DNA of 64,000 bases, taken from JAYYZW01 sp965217605 (GTDB taxonomy: Bacteria; Pseudomonadota; Gammaproteobacteria; Ga0077536). A program made the position numbers and the translations under genes. Location: contig CBDCJB010000004.1 in NCBI GenBank assembly GCA_965217605.1, positions 434,001 through 498,000 of the forward strand. The letters run 5' to 3'. Of this stretch, positions 18,059-26,920 are shown in pieces. Below the pieces are notes generated by a model. It was given only the letters and a program-made list of their open reading frames with translations, was not told the DNA's origin and ran no database searches. Numbering within the stretch: position 1 is the stretch's first letter; the number at the start of each line of letters is the position of its first letter.

Positions 18059-18708
18059 GCGGCGCTGAGCGCTTTTACATCGTCGATGGTCTTCTGCGGT
18101 TCCGGTCGCCGCGTATAGTCGGGATCGATATCCGCAGCGCGGACGACACCGCTGCCGTCGATGACGAGTCGTGCGGGCATCGGCAGCGTCCAGCTGTCAT
18201 CGCCGTTACAGGTGGGCAGATCGATGCCAAAGCCACCGTAAATCGGCACGACGTCGGACGGAACCGCAAACTTCAACCCGAGTTCGGCACTGTAGGCGTT
18301 AGCGGGATCGCTCAACAAATCGAAGCTGAGGCCGTGGGTGTCCGTGATTTCGAGACTGTATTTCGCAACCTCCGGCGTGATCGCAACCAGGGTCGCGCCC
18401 ATGTCGCGCAAGGGTTCTGCAATCTCCTGCAAAGCGTACAGCTCCGCATTGCAGTAGGGTCACCAATGACCTCGAAAGACGGTCAGCACCAGTGGTCCAT
18501 GATCGAGCAGGTCTGCCGACTTGACCTCGATATCCTGCGCATTCGACAACGCGAAAGGCGGGAGGGGGTCGCCTACTTTGACCACGCCGTCCATGATGCC
18601 GGAGTCGCGCAACTGTTGGGTTGCGCGATGCATGACCTTCAATGTATCCGCGGGAATGCGCTTCGCCGAGGCCTCGCGCATCTCTTGTAGCTTCGTTTCC
18701 AACCCCAT
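18055..18708 (-). CDS. peroxiredoxin-like selenoprotein (AhpC/TSA family, UGA-encoded Sec)
   Basis: Read through one in-frame TGA (18460-18462), this is a 217-residue protein with the normal layout of the AhpC/TSA peroxiredoxin-like family: MGLETKLQEMREASAKRIPA, VGDPLPPFALSN, LVLTVFRGHW-U-PYCNAELYALQ, and GGFGIDLPTCNGDDSW near the end. Cysteine homologues carry W-C-P-Y-C at the active site, so the TGA sits exactly at the peroxidatic residue, giving UxxC. Sequence on both sides of the TGA is conserved and in one frame, and a hairpin with SECIS features begins 5 nt after the codon. The protein would reduce peroxides using a selenol. No sel genes are in the window, so decoding depends on loci elsewhere. 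A standard annotation would split it into two pseudo-ORFs. Confidence 0.9.
18427..18462 (-). promoter_or_regulatory. candidate bacterial SECIS hairpin after the Sec UGA
   Basis: After TGA and the five bases CCCTA, CTGCAA pairs with TTGCAG, then a T/T mismatch, then GCG pairs with CGC, closing an eight-base loop GAGCTGTA that begins with G. The loop starts 16 nt after the UGA. Stem, small apical loop with a leading G, and spacing agree with the known general form of bacterial SECIS elements bound by SelB. Confidence 0.78.
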
Positions 18709-18723
18709 GACAGATTCCTCTAG

Positions 18724-18888
18724 CTAGTGTGCTGTCCCGTAAATATGTTTCGTGAGTCGGGCAGGATTTTTCGTTCCTGGCAAGGCGCGAGGAGGCTTAT
18801 GTGCGGGCTCTACACAACGACGAGCAACGCCGCCAGGGGCGAAAAAGACCAGCGAATTATGAAACATATTTGCGGGACGGCACACTAG
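18724..18888. repeat. dispersed palindromic repeat, copy A (about 165 bp)
   Basis: Outer inverted ends CTAGTGTGC...GCACACTAG enclose TCCCGTAAATATGTTTC and its near-complement GAAACATATTTGCGGGA. The interior is homologous over its whole length to the reverse complement of the repeat at 60227-60386, including CTTATGTGCGGGCTCTACAC and GAAAAAGACCAGCGAATTAT. No ORF of note is present. The right end supplies the stop codon of the XRE-type gene. Confidence 0.88.
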
Positions 18889-19631
18889 TTCCGATATGGC
18901 AAAAACTTCTTTTCGATATCACTCAAGATCTCGTCAGCCCAGGCGAACCGATCCTCGTCCCGCCCGATCACGCCCGCTTGCAACGCGGACTCGCTGGCTT
19001 TCTTGGCAAAAAAGATGGGTGAGGTAACCGGGTAGTAGCCGATGTCCCGCAGTTCATTGAGCGTCAAAATAAAGCCCTTCATAAAGAGCGTTCCCTGCTC
19101 CTCGCGTGGCATGGACGTCGAGATGAGCCGCACGCGGCCGTCTTCCGAACGCACGTGGAAATGTAGCACACCGAGATTCGGCGGGATCAAAACGTCACCG
19201 CCGAAGTGATACTCGTAGGCCTTCCCCGAATCGGATCGATTGCGCTGGTTTTCGGTGAAGCTGAGCGCACCCGCACCCCCGTTCCATGATATTTCGAGAT
19301 AGCTGGCGATGATGTGATCGGAGGTGTCGAACGAACGCCGGTAGCCGGTGTACTCGCCGACGTAGGTGCTGACGGCGTCCTTGCGGTAGCCGCCGAATGC
19401 CGTAGGCGCCGCGTCATCGCTCTCGCTCGGAACCTTTCCGATGAGCTCGAGCTTCAGCGCTTCTTCGATCCATTGCAGAGTCTGAGGGCGGACCGCTCGG
19501 CCGGCACGCAAGCGATCGACGGTCTTGCGATCGACACCGGCCCTCGACGCGACGTCCTGCGACGACAGCCGCGCCTTCGACAAATGCGAATTCAAGTGGT
19601 CAGCGATGTGTTTCCAGTCGCGGGCCGACAT
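18885..19631 (-). CDS. XRE-type HTH protein with uncharacterised C-terminal domain
   Basis: The 248-residue protein starts with a helix-turn-helix of the XRE/Cro type (residues about 12-60: LSSQDVASRAGVDRKTVDRL, then RAVRPQTLQWIEEAL). The rest (about 80-248) is a domain I do not recognise, with the stretches YVGEYTGYRRSFDTSDHIIAS, FTENQR and PPNLGVLHFHV, which read like a beta-rich effector domain. It is presumably a transcription regulator responding to an unknown signal. Its TAG stop lies inside the right end of the dispersed repeat, so the repeat may have trimmed or altered the C-terminus (FLPYRN). No operon partner. Confidence 0.72.
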   Translation of the reverse strand: MSARDWKHIADHLNSHLSKARLSSQDVASRAGVDRKTVDRLRAGRAVRPQTLQWIEEALKLELIGKVPSESDDAAPTAFGGYRKDAVSTYVGEYTGYRRSFDTSDHIIASYLEISWNGGAGALSFTENQRNRSDSGKAYEYHFGGDVLIPPNLGVLHFHVRSEDGRVRLISTSMPREEQGTLFMKGFILTLNELRDIGYYPVTSPIFFAKKASESALQAGVIGRDEDRFAWADEILSDIEKKFLPYRN

Positions 19632-19851
19632 GCGCTGCGCTCTCTCCCGGGGTAATCGGCTAAGTCTAAGCCAAGGCCGCGCCGTGTTGTACGGATTGGT
19701 GCATTCTGGGGCCTTTCGCCCTTTCGGGGCGCTCGAGCGGACACAAACGGACCGCGACTTTCCACCGACATTCCTGCCGGCGGGCTCGCTGCCCTAACTC
19801 CCCGACTAGGCTCTCTGGAGTTGGTCGACATTTCCAGGCGGAGCCACAACC

Positions 19852-22038
19852 ATGTCTTCCAGTTACTCCCGGTCCGTTTCCCACTCAGGCCATCATTCCA
19901 TCGAATTTCTCGTTTGCACCTTGACGCTCCTCATCACCGGCGCGTCTTTAGCCATTGGACAGGCATCGGCGGCCGCGCCGAACCACGCCGATTTAGGCCC
20001 TGCTATGGCGGTCGAAGACGTCGAACAGGGCACCCTGTTGCTGCAACCGAACGGCAAACGCGAGCTCTTCGCGGCGCCCACGGTGGATACCGACGTCAGC
20101 ATGACCGTTACGGGCATGGTCGCACGGGTCACCGTCGACCAGGCCTTTTCGAATCCGGGTACCGAGTGGGTCAACGGGATCTATGTCTTTCCATTGCCGG
20201 AAACGGCGGCCGTGGACCATATGGTGCTCAAGGTCGGTGAACGGATCATCGAAGGACAGATCAAGGAACGCGAGGATGCGCGCCAGATTTACGAACAGGC
20301 TAAAACGGCTGGAAAAAAGGCGAGCCTCATCGAACAACAGCGGCCCAACATCTTTACGAACAACGTCGCGAACATCGGTCCCGGCGAACGCGTGCGCGTG
20401 ACCATCCCCCATCGAGTATCAGCAAACCCTCGACTACGACAAAGGACAATTCTCGATCCGGTTCCCGATGACCGTCGGTATCCGTTACATTCCCGGAACG
20501 CAACGGATCGGGGGCTTTGACGGCGGCGGCTGGGCGTTTAATACCGACGCGGTGCCGGATGCAAGCCGCATCACGCCACCCGTTACGGAAGCGAATCAGG
20601 GTCATTCCAACCCGGTGTCGATCACCGTCGGACTCAATACCGGTTTTCCCCTGGCGCGCCTGGCAAGCCGCTATCACAAGATCGTGACCAAACAACTCAG
20701 CCGCCATTGCTATCAGGTAGAACTCGCCCAGGGAACCGTCTCGGCCGATCGGGATTTCGAATTGACCTGGACACCGGAGCCGCAGTACGCGCCGCGGGCC
20801 GCGCTCTTCACGCAGCAGAAAGATGACGAATCCTATGGGCTCTTGATGATGATTCCGCCCGAGACCCAATGGGCGAAACGTACCGCGCTCGCTAAAGAAA
20901 TGATCTACGTGATCGACACGTCGGGCTCCATGCACGGGACGTCCATCGATCACGCCAAAGCCGCTTTACTGCTGGGTCTCGGTCGTCTCAAGGCCAATGA
21001 TTTCTTCAATGTCGTGCAGTTCAATTCGTTCACGGCGAGCTTCGAGCCGGCTGCCGTTCCGGCCAACGCGACGAACATCGCGCGTGCCAAGGCCTACGTT
21101 CAAGCACTTAAAGCCGATGGCGGCACGGAGATGGCGGGCGCATTGCGTACGGTATTGCATGGCAGTGATGACGCCAGCCGCGTACGCCAGGTGATCTTTC
21201 TGACCGACGGCAGCGTCGGTAACGAACAGAGCCTGTTCAAGATCATTCACAAGCGGCTCGGCGACTCACGCTTGTTCACGATCGGCATCGGTTCGGCGCC
21301 CAATAGCTACTTCATGCGCGAAGCAGCCAGCGTCGGCCGCGGTACGTTTACCCATATCGGCGACGTGCAGGAAGTCAAAGAAAAGATGCGCGCCTTGTTC
21401 GAAAAGCTCGAATACCCGGTGCTCTCGAATATCGAACTCACCTAGTCCGGCGGCGAACCGGGCGACTTCTGGCCGAACCCTTTACGCGATCTCTATATTC
21501 ACGAACCATTGGTCGTGAGTTTCAAGGCCCAAGGAAAACCGGGGCGACTGGTGGTGAGTGGCATGATGAACGGCTCAGCATGGTCTTCCGAGTTGGGGGT
21601 CGGTGCCGGCGGTGCGGAAGTCGGGCTCGACGTTCTATGGGCGCGCAACAAGATCCAGAGCCTCAATCAGCAGATCAGTCGCGGCACGCCGCCCGCCGAA
21701 GTCAAGGACGCCGTCACTGAGCTCGGTCTGAAGCACCACATCGTAACGAAACACACGAGTCTGGTTGCAGTCGACGTCACGCCGTCGCGGCCGAGCGATG
21801 CGGACTCAACGGATGCGGCGGTGCCCTCGAAGAAACCGCACGGCTGGCAAATGCAAACGCCGCAAGCACGATTGCGGCGGTGCCCTCGAAGAAACCGCAC
21901 GGCTGGCAAATGCAAACGCCGCAAGCACGATTGCCGCAAACAGCAACACCGATGGCCTTGCACTGGATACTCGCCGCGGTATTGGCCTTGCTCTCAGCAG
22001 GCGCCGCCCGCGTCCAGCGGCTCAAGAGGATCCGATGA
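19852..22038 (+). pseudogene. VIT/vWA-domain sortase target protein, disrupted in three places
   Basis: The intact ancestor would be a secreted protein of about 700 residues: signal peptide (FLVCTLTLLITGASLAIGQA), VIT domain (VTVDQAFSNPGTEWVNGIY), vWA domain with a MIDAS motif (YVIDTSGSMHG), and a C-terminal sorting signal LPQTATP, hydrophobic span and basic tail ending just before the sortase. This is the architecture of the proteobacterial single sortase-target family. Three lesions break it: a frame change near 20404-20412 in a run of five C (after RVRVTIP), an in-frame TAG at 21443-21445 where tryptophan is expected (IELT-stop-SGGEPG), and a 59-bp tandem duplication at 21815-21932 that throws the LPQTATP tail out of frame. 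The stop overlaps the sortase start (ATGA). Confidence 0.88.
21815..21932 (+). repeat. 59-bp perfect tandem duplication
   Basis: Units 21815-21873 and 21874-21932 are identical; each starts GCGGCGGTGCCCTCGAAGAA and ends GCAAGCACGATT. As 59 is not a multiple of three, the second unit shifts the reading frame. Removing one unit joins the upstream frame directly to ARLPQTATP and the C-terminal anchor. Confidence 0.97.
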
Positions 22039-22637
22039 TGGCCGCCGGGATCGACGGTAGGGGCGCACGCATGGCGATCGTCGCCCTATTGGGTGGGCTC
22101 GCCCTCTGGAATGCGGGCGCGGCGGTCTACATCATGGCGAAGGCCGAACTTGCACAGGTGTTGCTGGAGGGCGCCTGGCAACAGACCCTCGACGGTGCGA
22201 CTCGGGTGCGGCCGTGGAATTGGGCGGATACCTGGCCGATCATGCGGATTACGCTTCCCGGGGACGGCGAGACCGTGATCGTATTGGAAGGCGCTTCGGG
22301 CCGAAATCTCGCGTTCGGCCCCGCGCATTTGAGTTCGACGCCACTGCCGGGTGAATCCGGGAACAGCGTCATCATCGGCCACCGCGACACCCATTTTTCC
22401 GCCCTCGAAACGATCGCCATCGGGGACGTCGTCGCCGTCGAGCGTCCCGGAAAGAGGCTCGCCTACCGCATCAAGGACATCGCCGTCGTACACGAGACGA
22501 ACGTGGCGGTCCTTGAAGATGTCGGGACGGATGCGCTGACCTTGATTACCTGTTATCCGTTCGACGCCGTGAATCCGGGGACCTCCGATCGCTATGTCGT
22601 CATGGCCGAGCGCGTTCGAGCCCAGCGTATGATGTGA
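22035..22637 (+). CDS. class GN sortase
   Basis: The 200-residue membrane cysteine transpeptidase has one N-terminal span (MAIVALLGGLALWNAGAAVY) and the sortase fold. Catalytic residues are visible: His in IIGHRDTHF, Cys in TLITCYPF and Arg in TSDRYVV. Class GN sortases of Gram-negative bacteria usually have a single dedicated substrate encoded directly upstream, as here. ATGs at 22035 and 22038 are both possible; the first overlaps the stop of the target gene. The enzyme looks intact although its adjacent substrate gene is broken. Confidence 0.92.
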   Translation: MMAAGIDGRGARMAIVALLGGLALWNAGAAVYIMAKAELAQVLLEGAWQQTLDGATRVRPWNWADTWPIMRITLPGDGETVIVLEGASGRNLAFGPAHLSSTPLPGESGNSVIIGHRDTHFSALETIAIGDVVAVERPGKRLAYRIKDIAVVHETNVAVLEDVGTDALTLITCYPFDAVNPGTSDRYVVMAERVRAQRMM

Positions 22638-22711
22638 CCGCATCTCGATGTTTGTTCGACGGGTCCGAACGCCGCGCTGGCGTTATGATCCAGCAGGGGA
22701 ACCGGTCCTTT

Positions 22712-24505
22712 ATGCACGCCCATTTCGTCAATGTCATCGCCCTCATCGCAAGCGTGGGTCTCGTCGTGCAATGGGTGGCCTGGCGGTTTCGAATTCCCGC
22801 CATCGTCCTGCTCACGGCCGCAGGTTTCATCGTCGGACCGGTCACGGGGCTCGTCGACCCCAGCCGCGACTTCGGCGCCCTTCTCGAACCGTTCGTTCAG
22901 CTTGCGGTAGCGGTGATCCTGTTTGAAGGCGGGCTGAATCTCCGTTTTCACGAATTGAGCCAGGCCGGCACCGGCGTGCGACGGCTGACCACCATCGGCC
23001 TCGCTTTCAGTTTCGCATTGGGCGCAGTGGCCGCGTACTACATCGGCGGCCTGTCGTGGCCGGTCGCCATTGAGTTCGGCGCGATCATCGTCGTTACCGG
23101 CCCGACCGTCATCATGCCCTTATTACGCCAGGCGCGGCTACAAAGCCGAACGGCGTCGCTGTTGAAATGGGAAGGCATTGTGAACGACCCGTTAGGCGCC
23201 CTGCTGGCGGTGGCCGTGTTCGAGTATCTCGTCTTGAGCGGTGGCGATGATCTCGGTTACGAACTGGGCGCCGTAGTGTTGCTTACCGTGATGCTCGCCG
23301 GCGGCTTGGGCTGGTTCGCGGGGCGCGCGCTGGGCGCCGCCTACCGGCGTGGATTCGTACCGGAGTATCTGAAGGGTCCCGGCATGCTCGCCACGGTGCT
23401 CGGCAGTTATGCGCTCGGCAATGTACTGATGCCGGAGGCGGGGCTGTTGACGGTGACTGCGCTCGGCGTCGCGCTCGGCAACGCGAACCTCCCGAGTATC
23501 GAAGAACTGCGTCGATTCAAAGAGTACATCACCATCGCGCTGGTGTCGGGTTTGTTCATCGTGCTGACCGCCGATCTGGATCCAAGCTTGATCGCAGAGC
23601 TCGACTGGCACGGCGCGGCCTTGATCGCTGCGGTGATCTTCGTCGTTCGGCCGGTGGCGGTGATCGCCGCCACCATACGCAGCGATCTCGAATGGCAGGA
23701 ACGGGCCTTATTGGCCTGGATCGCGCCCCGCGGCATCGTGGCCGCCGCGGTGGCGGGCGCGTTTTCGACACGCATGCTGGATGCGGGCTTTACCGACGCG
23801 GCGAAGTTGCTGCCGTTAGTCTTCGCCTTGATCGTCAGTACCGTCGTATTGCACGGATTCTCCATCGGGTGGCTCGCGCGCAGGCTCGATCTCGCATCAC
23901 ATCGTTCAAACGGGCTCATCATCGTGGGCGCATCGCCGTGGACCATCGATCTGGCCGGCAGGCTGAATGAACTCGAAGTACCGAATATCGTCATCGATGC
24001 GTCTTGGCACCGCTTACGGCCCGCGCGCCTCGCTGGAGTCGAAAGCCATTTCGGACAGGTGGTCTCGGAGTCGGCGGATGAGAACCTCGACCTTGCATCG
24101 ATGGGCTACGTCCTCGCCGCGACAGACAACGACGCCTACAACGCGCTCGTCTGTACGCGGTTCTCGAATGAATTCAATCGCAATGCCGTGTTTCAAATGC
24201 CGATGCCGACGGCTGATGAACACGAGAAAAAGGGCTACACGGCGACCCTACGGGGCAGTCGGGTATTCTCGGAAGATGCGCTCTACGAGGTCCTGCTGCA
24301 GCGCCACTTCGAGGGTTGGCGTTTTCAGAAAACCGGATTGACGTCGGAGTTTACGTTTGAGGACTATCGCGAAAAAATTGACGATGATTTATTCGCAACG
24401 CTGATCGTAAGGCAGTCGGGCGCTCTGGTGCTTGATCTGGGGCGTTACAAACCCGACGCAGGCGATACCGTCATCAATTATCTTCCACCGTCGGATAGAG
24501 GCTAG
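22712..24505 (+). CDS. CPA1-type cation:proton antiporter with RCK-like C-terminal domain
   Basis: From the ATG at 22712 the protein has 597 residues. About twelve membrane segments cover residues 5-400, with the family motifs LLTAAGFIVGPVTGL, ILFEGGLNLRF, VTGPTVIMPLLRQ, WEGIVNDPLGALLAV and APRGIVAAAVAG. The soluble C-terminus begins with a nucleotide-binding-like fold (GLIIVGASPWTIDLAGRLNE, YVLAATDNDAYNALVC) resembling RCK/TrkA-N domains, which may gate transport. It should exchange Na+ or K+ for protons at the inner membrane. Upstream in-frame starts (GTG at 22634 overlapping the sortase stop, ATG at 22685) cannot be excluded; AGGGGA at 22695-22700 suits 22712. Confidence 0.85.
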   Translation: MHAHFVNVIALIASVGLVVQWVAWRFRIPAIVLLTAAGFIVGPVTGLVDPSRDFGALLEPFVQLAVAVILFEGGLNLRFHELSQAGTGVRRLTTIGLAFSFALGAVAAYYIGGLSWPVAIEFGAIIVVTGPTVIMPLLRQARLQSRTASLLKWEGIVNDPLGALLAVAVFEYLVLSGGDDLGYELGAVVLLTVMLAGGLGWFAGRALGAAYRRGFVPEYLKGPGMLATVLGSYALGNVLMPEAGLLTVTALGVALGNANLPSIEELRRFKEYITIALVSGLFIVLTADLDPSLIAELDWHGAALIAAVIFVVRPVAVIAATIRSDLEWQERALLAWIAPRGIVAAAVAGAFSTRMLDAGFTDAAKLLPLVFALIVSTVVLHGFSIGWLARRLDLASHRSNGLIIVGASPWTIDLAGRLNELEVPNIVIDASWHRLRPARLAGVESHFGQVVSESADENLDLASMGYVLAATDNDAYNALVCTRFSNEFNRNAVFQMPMPTADEHEKKGYTATLRGSRVFSEDALYEVLLQRHFEGWRFQKTGLTSEFTFEDYREKIDDDLFATLIVRQSGALVLDLGRYKPDAGDTVINYLPPSDRG

Positions 24506-24509
24506 AAGC

Positions 24510-26072
24510 TTATCGTGCAGTCGTTTCGAGCTCGGCCTCGGAACAGATTTGATTGCGCCCGCTGTGCTTGGCTTGATACATCGCCCGGTCCGCACGCTCA
24601 AAGACGTCCTCGATACTGTCACCGACGTGGAAGTGGGCGACGCCGCCCGAAATGGTCACCGGCACGGGTGTGTCTTTATAACGAAATCCACAGCTTTCGA
24701 TGTGACTGCGTAGTTTATTCACGAGCATTACCGCATCGTCGGCCGTGGCTTCGGGCACGAGCAGAACGAATTCCTCGCCGCCGAAACGACACAAAGTATC
24801 GCTGTCACGAATTAGATCGCCGAGATTTGACGCAACGGTCGCGAGCACTTTGTCACCTGCGGCGTGGCCGTACTGATCATTGATCGACTTGAATCGATCG
24901 AGATCGATGACCGCGAGACTCAGTGCGCCACCGTAACGTTTCCACCGCGCAAATTGCTTATCGATCGTTTCGATATAGCCCGAGCGGTTGAGTACACCGG
25001 TGAGCGGATCGATCAAAACGCGGGCGGTTGTTTGCTCGAGATCTTCGCGCAGATTTTCCGCTTCACTTTCGAGATCCTGAAGCTTGGTGACCATGTTATT
25101 GATGGTCTGACTCGCCTCCGATGCACGCTGCTGCTGGGAGTCGACAAAGGTGCCTAATCCTTCACTGATGGTCTCGAGTTTGGAATCGATCGCGGATTTG
25201 AGGCCATCGACATCCGTGGCGACGAAAACATCCTCGCGCATCAGTTGGATCTCCCCACACAATGTTTCGCTCAACTGCAATGCCGCGTCAGATGCGCCGG
25301 TATGAAGATCGCGCGATCGCCGCATGACGGTTTCGAAATCATTCAGCCGATGTGCCGTGTTGCGGAGAAAATTCGACATATTGTCGATTTCATTTTGCAA
25401 CTCGTCGCGCATGTGGCGGATCAAATCAGCGAGAGCGGCGATGCACGGCTTGAAATCGGTTTGAGCGCGCACGGTGAGGATCGAATGCTTGACCGCAGCC
25501 GCCTCACTCGAACAAGCGCTCGATATCGGCATGCGTTCGATGAGTTCCGTCAACACATCGCGGGTTGGTTCGACTGCGCCGTGGCCGTGGATTTGATTCT
25601 CGAGTTCGTCTGAAATCGCCCGCGCCGCCCTTTCCGTTTGCGTAATGATGTCCGCCGTATGCTGCTTCGTGGCGATCAATTCTCGAATGCCGTCGATCTC
25701 TTTCTGTATGCCGGCAGGCGTCGTCAAATGATCGAGGAAATGAACCAGGGGCGCTGATCCGCCGTCATGTGTCGAATCGTCGCGTACCTCGGCTGGCTTC
25801 TGCCCAGCCTCTAGCGCCACGACGATTTCAACGATTTCGTCGATGAGGTCCTGCAAGCGTTCGTCGCGGCGTCCGCTGCGAAGCAGGCTGCCGAGCTCCT
25901 TGAGGTGGCTGTCCAGGTTGGCGTCTTGGCCGTGGTGGGGCAGCGACAGGCGCAGGATGCCGCGCTGCAGTCTGGAGATCGTTTCTGCAGTGGTGCGGTT
26001 TTTGTTCGAGTTTCCCTTAGGGCTGTGAACGTGTTGAGCGGCCGCCGAACTACTCACGTGATGAACAGACAT
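24510..26072 (-). CDS. diguanylate cyclase (GGDEF domain)
   Basis: The 520-residue protein ends in a GGDEF domain (about 345-510) starting DPLTGVLNRSGY and containing the active-site variant GGEEF, which is catalytically competent in this family. An RDSD inhibitory-site motif lies five residues before GGEEF, so product inhibition by cyclic di-GMP is likely. The long N-terminal part has no membrane segment and is largely helical, with coiled-coil character around LQDLESEAENLREDLEQT. It should make cyclic di-GMP from GTP in the cytoplasm. It is convergent with the antiporter gene, 4 bp apart. Confidence 0.93.
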   Translation of the reverse strand: MSVHHVSSSAAAQHVHSPKGNSNKNRTTAETISRLQRGILRLSLPHHGQDANLDSHLKELGSLLRSGRRDERLQDLIDEIVEIVVALEAGQKPAEVRDDSTHDGGSAPLVHFLDHLTTPAGIQKEIDGIRELIATKQHTADIITQTERAARAISDELENQIHGHGAVEPTRDVLTELIERMPISSACSSEAAAVKHSILTVRAQTDFKPCIAALADLIRHMRDELQNEIDNMSNFLRNTAHRLNDFETVMRRSRDLHTGASDAALQLSETLCGEIQLMREDVFVATDVDGLKSAIDSKLETISEGLGTFVDSQQQRASEASQTINNMVTKLQDLESEAENLREDLEQTTARVLIDPLTGVLNRSGYIETIDKQFARWKRYGGALSLAVIDLDRFKSINDQYGHAAGDKVLATVASNLGDLIRDSDTLCRFGGEEFVLLVPEATADDAVMLVNKLRSHIESCGFRYKDTPVPVTISGGVAHFHVGDSIEDVFERADRAMYQAKHSGRNQICSEAELETTAR

Positions 26073-26215
26073 ATTCCTTCCGAGTCGCCAAATTTGTCCG
26101 CTGTCGGCCCGGGTTGCAGTGTCGAAGATGCAATCCGCGCCATTCCGCTACCGGTGGCCTGCATTTAAGCCGGTACCCGAGCCCGTCCAACGGCGTTCCG
26201 CCGCCGCAACGATTT

Positions 26216-26836
26216 TTACGGGGTCTTTTCCTTATCGGCCAGGTAGTCCACGAGCTTTAGAAGGTTCTCGTAGCTTCCGACCGAGCGCGCGCTGCTGCGG
26301 TATTTGCCGTTGATGATGATGGCGGGAACGCCGGTAATACCGTAGCTCCGGGTGGCGGCCGCGGCTTGGCGAGACTTGGTATCGACGTCGAAGGAATTAT
26401 AGGCTTCCCGAAACGCTTCCTCGGCGGTGCCGAACTCGGCGAAGAACGTCGCGAGGTCGTTTTCGGTGAAGAGCTTGCGTTTTTTGACGTGTATGGCTTC
26501 GAACAACGGCGTATGTACCGTGTCCAAAACGCCGAGTTGCTGCGCCGCGAAGAAGGCCCGTGCGTGAATCATCCAGTCGTCAGCGAAGATGGCGGGCATG
26601 CGGACGAATTCGACGTAATCAAGTTTTGACTCGAGCCATTGCTTGATGTGCGGCTCGAACGTATAGCAGTGCGGGCATCCATACCAAAAGAGTTCCATCA
26701 CTTCGATCTTGTCGCCGGTGCGGGTTGGTTGCGCCGGCGTGATGACCTCGTAATGCCGACCGGCCGTGAAATCGTCTTCAGCGAATACGAGAGCTGAGAA
26801 TAAAACGAGCAAACAGGTTATGAGGTATCTACGCAT
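26216..26836 (-). CDS. dsbA: periplasmic thiol:disulfide oxidoreductase DsbA
   Basis: From the ATG at 26836 the protein has 206 residues: a signal peptide (RRYLITCLLVLFSALVFA), then a thioredoxin fold with active site WYGCPHCYTFEPH (CPHC, as in DsbA) and the cis-proline loop GITGVPAIIINGKY. It oxidises cysteines of secreted proteins. An upstream TTG start would lie in the REP palindrome and add residues ahead of the signal sequence, so I reject it. The gene follows cytochrome c4 in the same direction, a pairing conserved in many gammaproteobacteria, with the REP copy between them. Confidence 0.93.
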   Translation of the reverse strand: MRRYLITCLLVLFSALVFAEDDFTAGRHYEVITPAQPTRTGDKIEVMELFWYGCPHCYTFEPHIKQWLESKLDYVEFVRMPAIFADDWMIHARAFFAAQQLGVLDTVHTPLFEAIHVKKRKLFTENDLATFFAEFGTAEEAFREAYNSFDVDTKSRQAAAATRSYGITGVPAIIINGKYRSSARSVGSYENLLKLVDYLADKEKTP

Positions 26837-26857
26837 CAACGAATATCCAAAATTTTG

Positions 26858-26919
26858 ATTCGCCCGCAAGCGGGCTCGTACGCGTACGTTAGCACCGGGA
26901 GACCCGCTTGCGGGAGAAT
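26858..26919. repeat. REP-like palindrome, copy 2
   Basis: The left arm ATTCGCCCGCAAGCGGGCTC is identical to the copy at 5961. The right arm (about 26897-26919) is a diverged complement. It lies between cc4 and dsbA, where REP elements can form a stable mRNA hairpin. Confidence 0.8.
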
Positions 26920-26920
26920 C

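Noticed and set aside
18460..18708. Reading the peroxiredoxin-like gene as a nonsense-mutated pseudogene
   Set aside because: The stop is TGA exactly at the catalytic residue and is followed by a SECIS-like hairpin; no other lesion is present. Selenocysteine explains all of this better.
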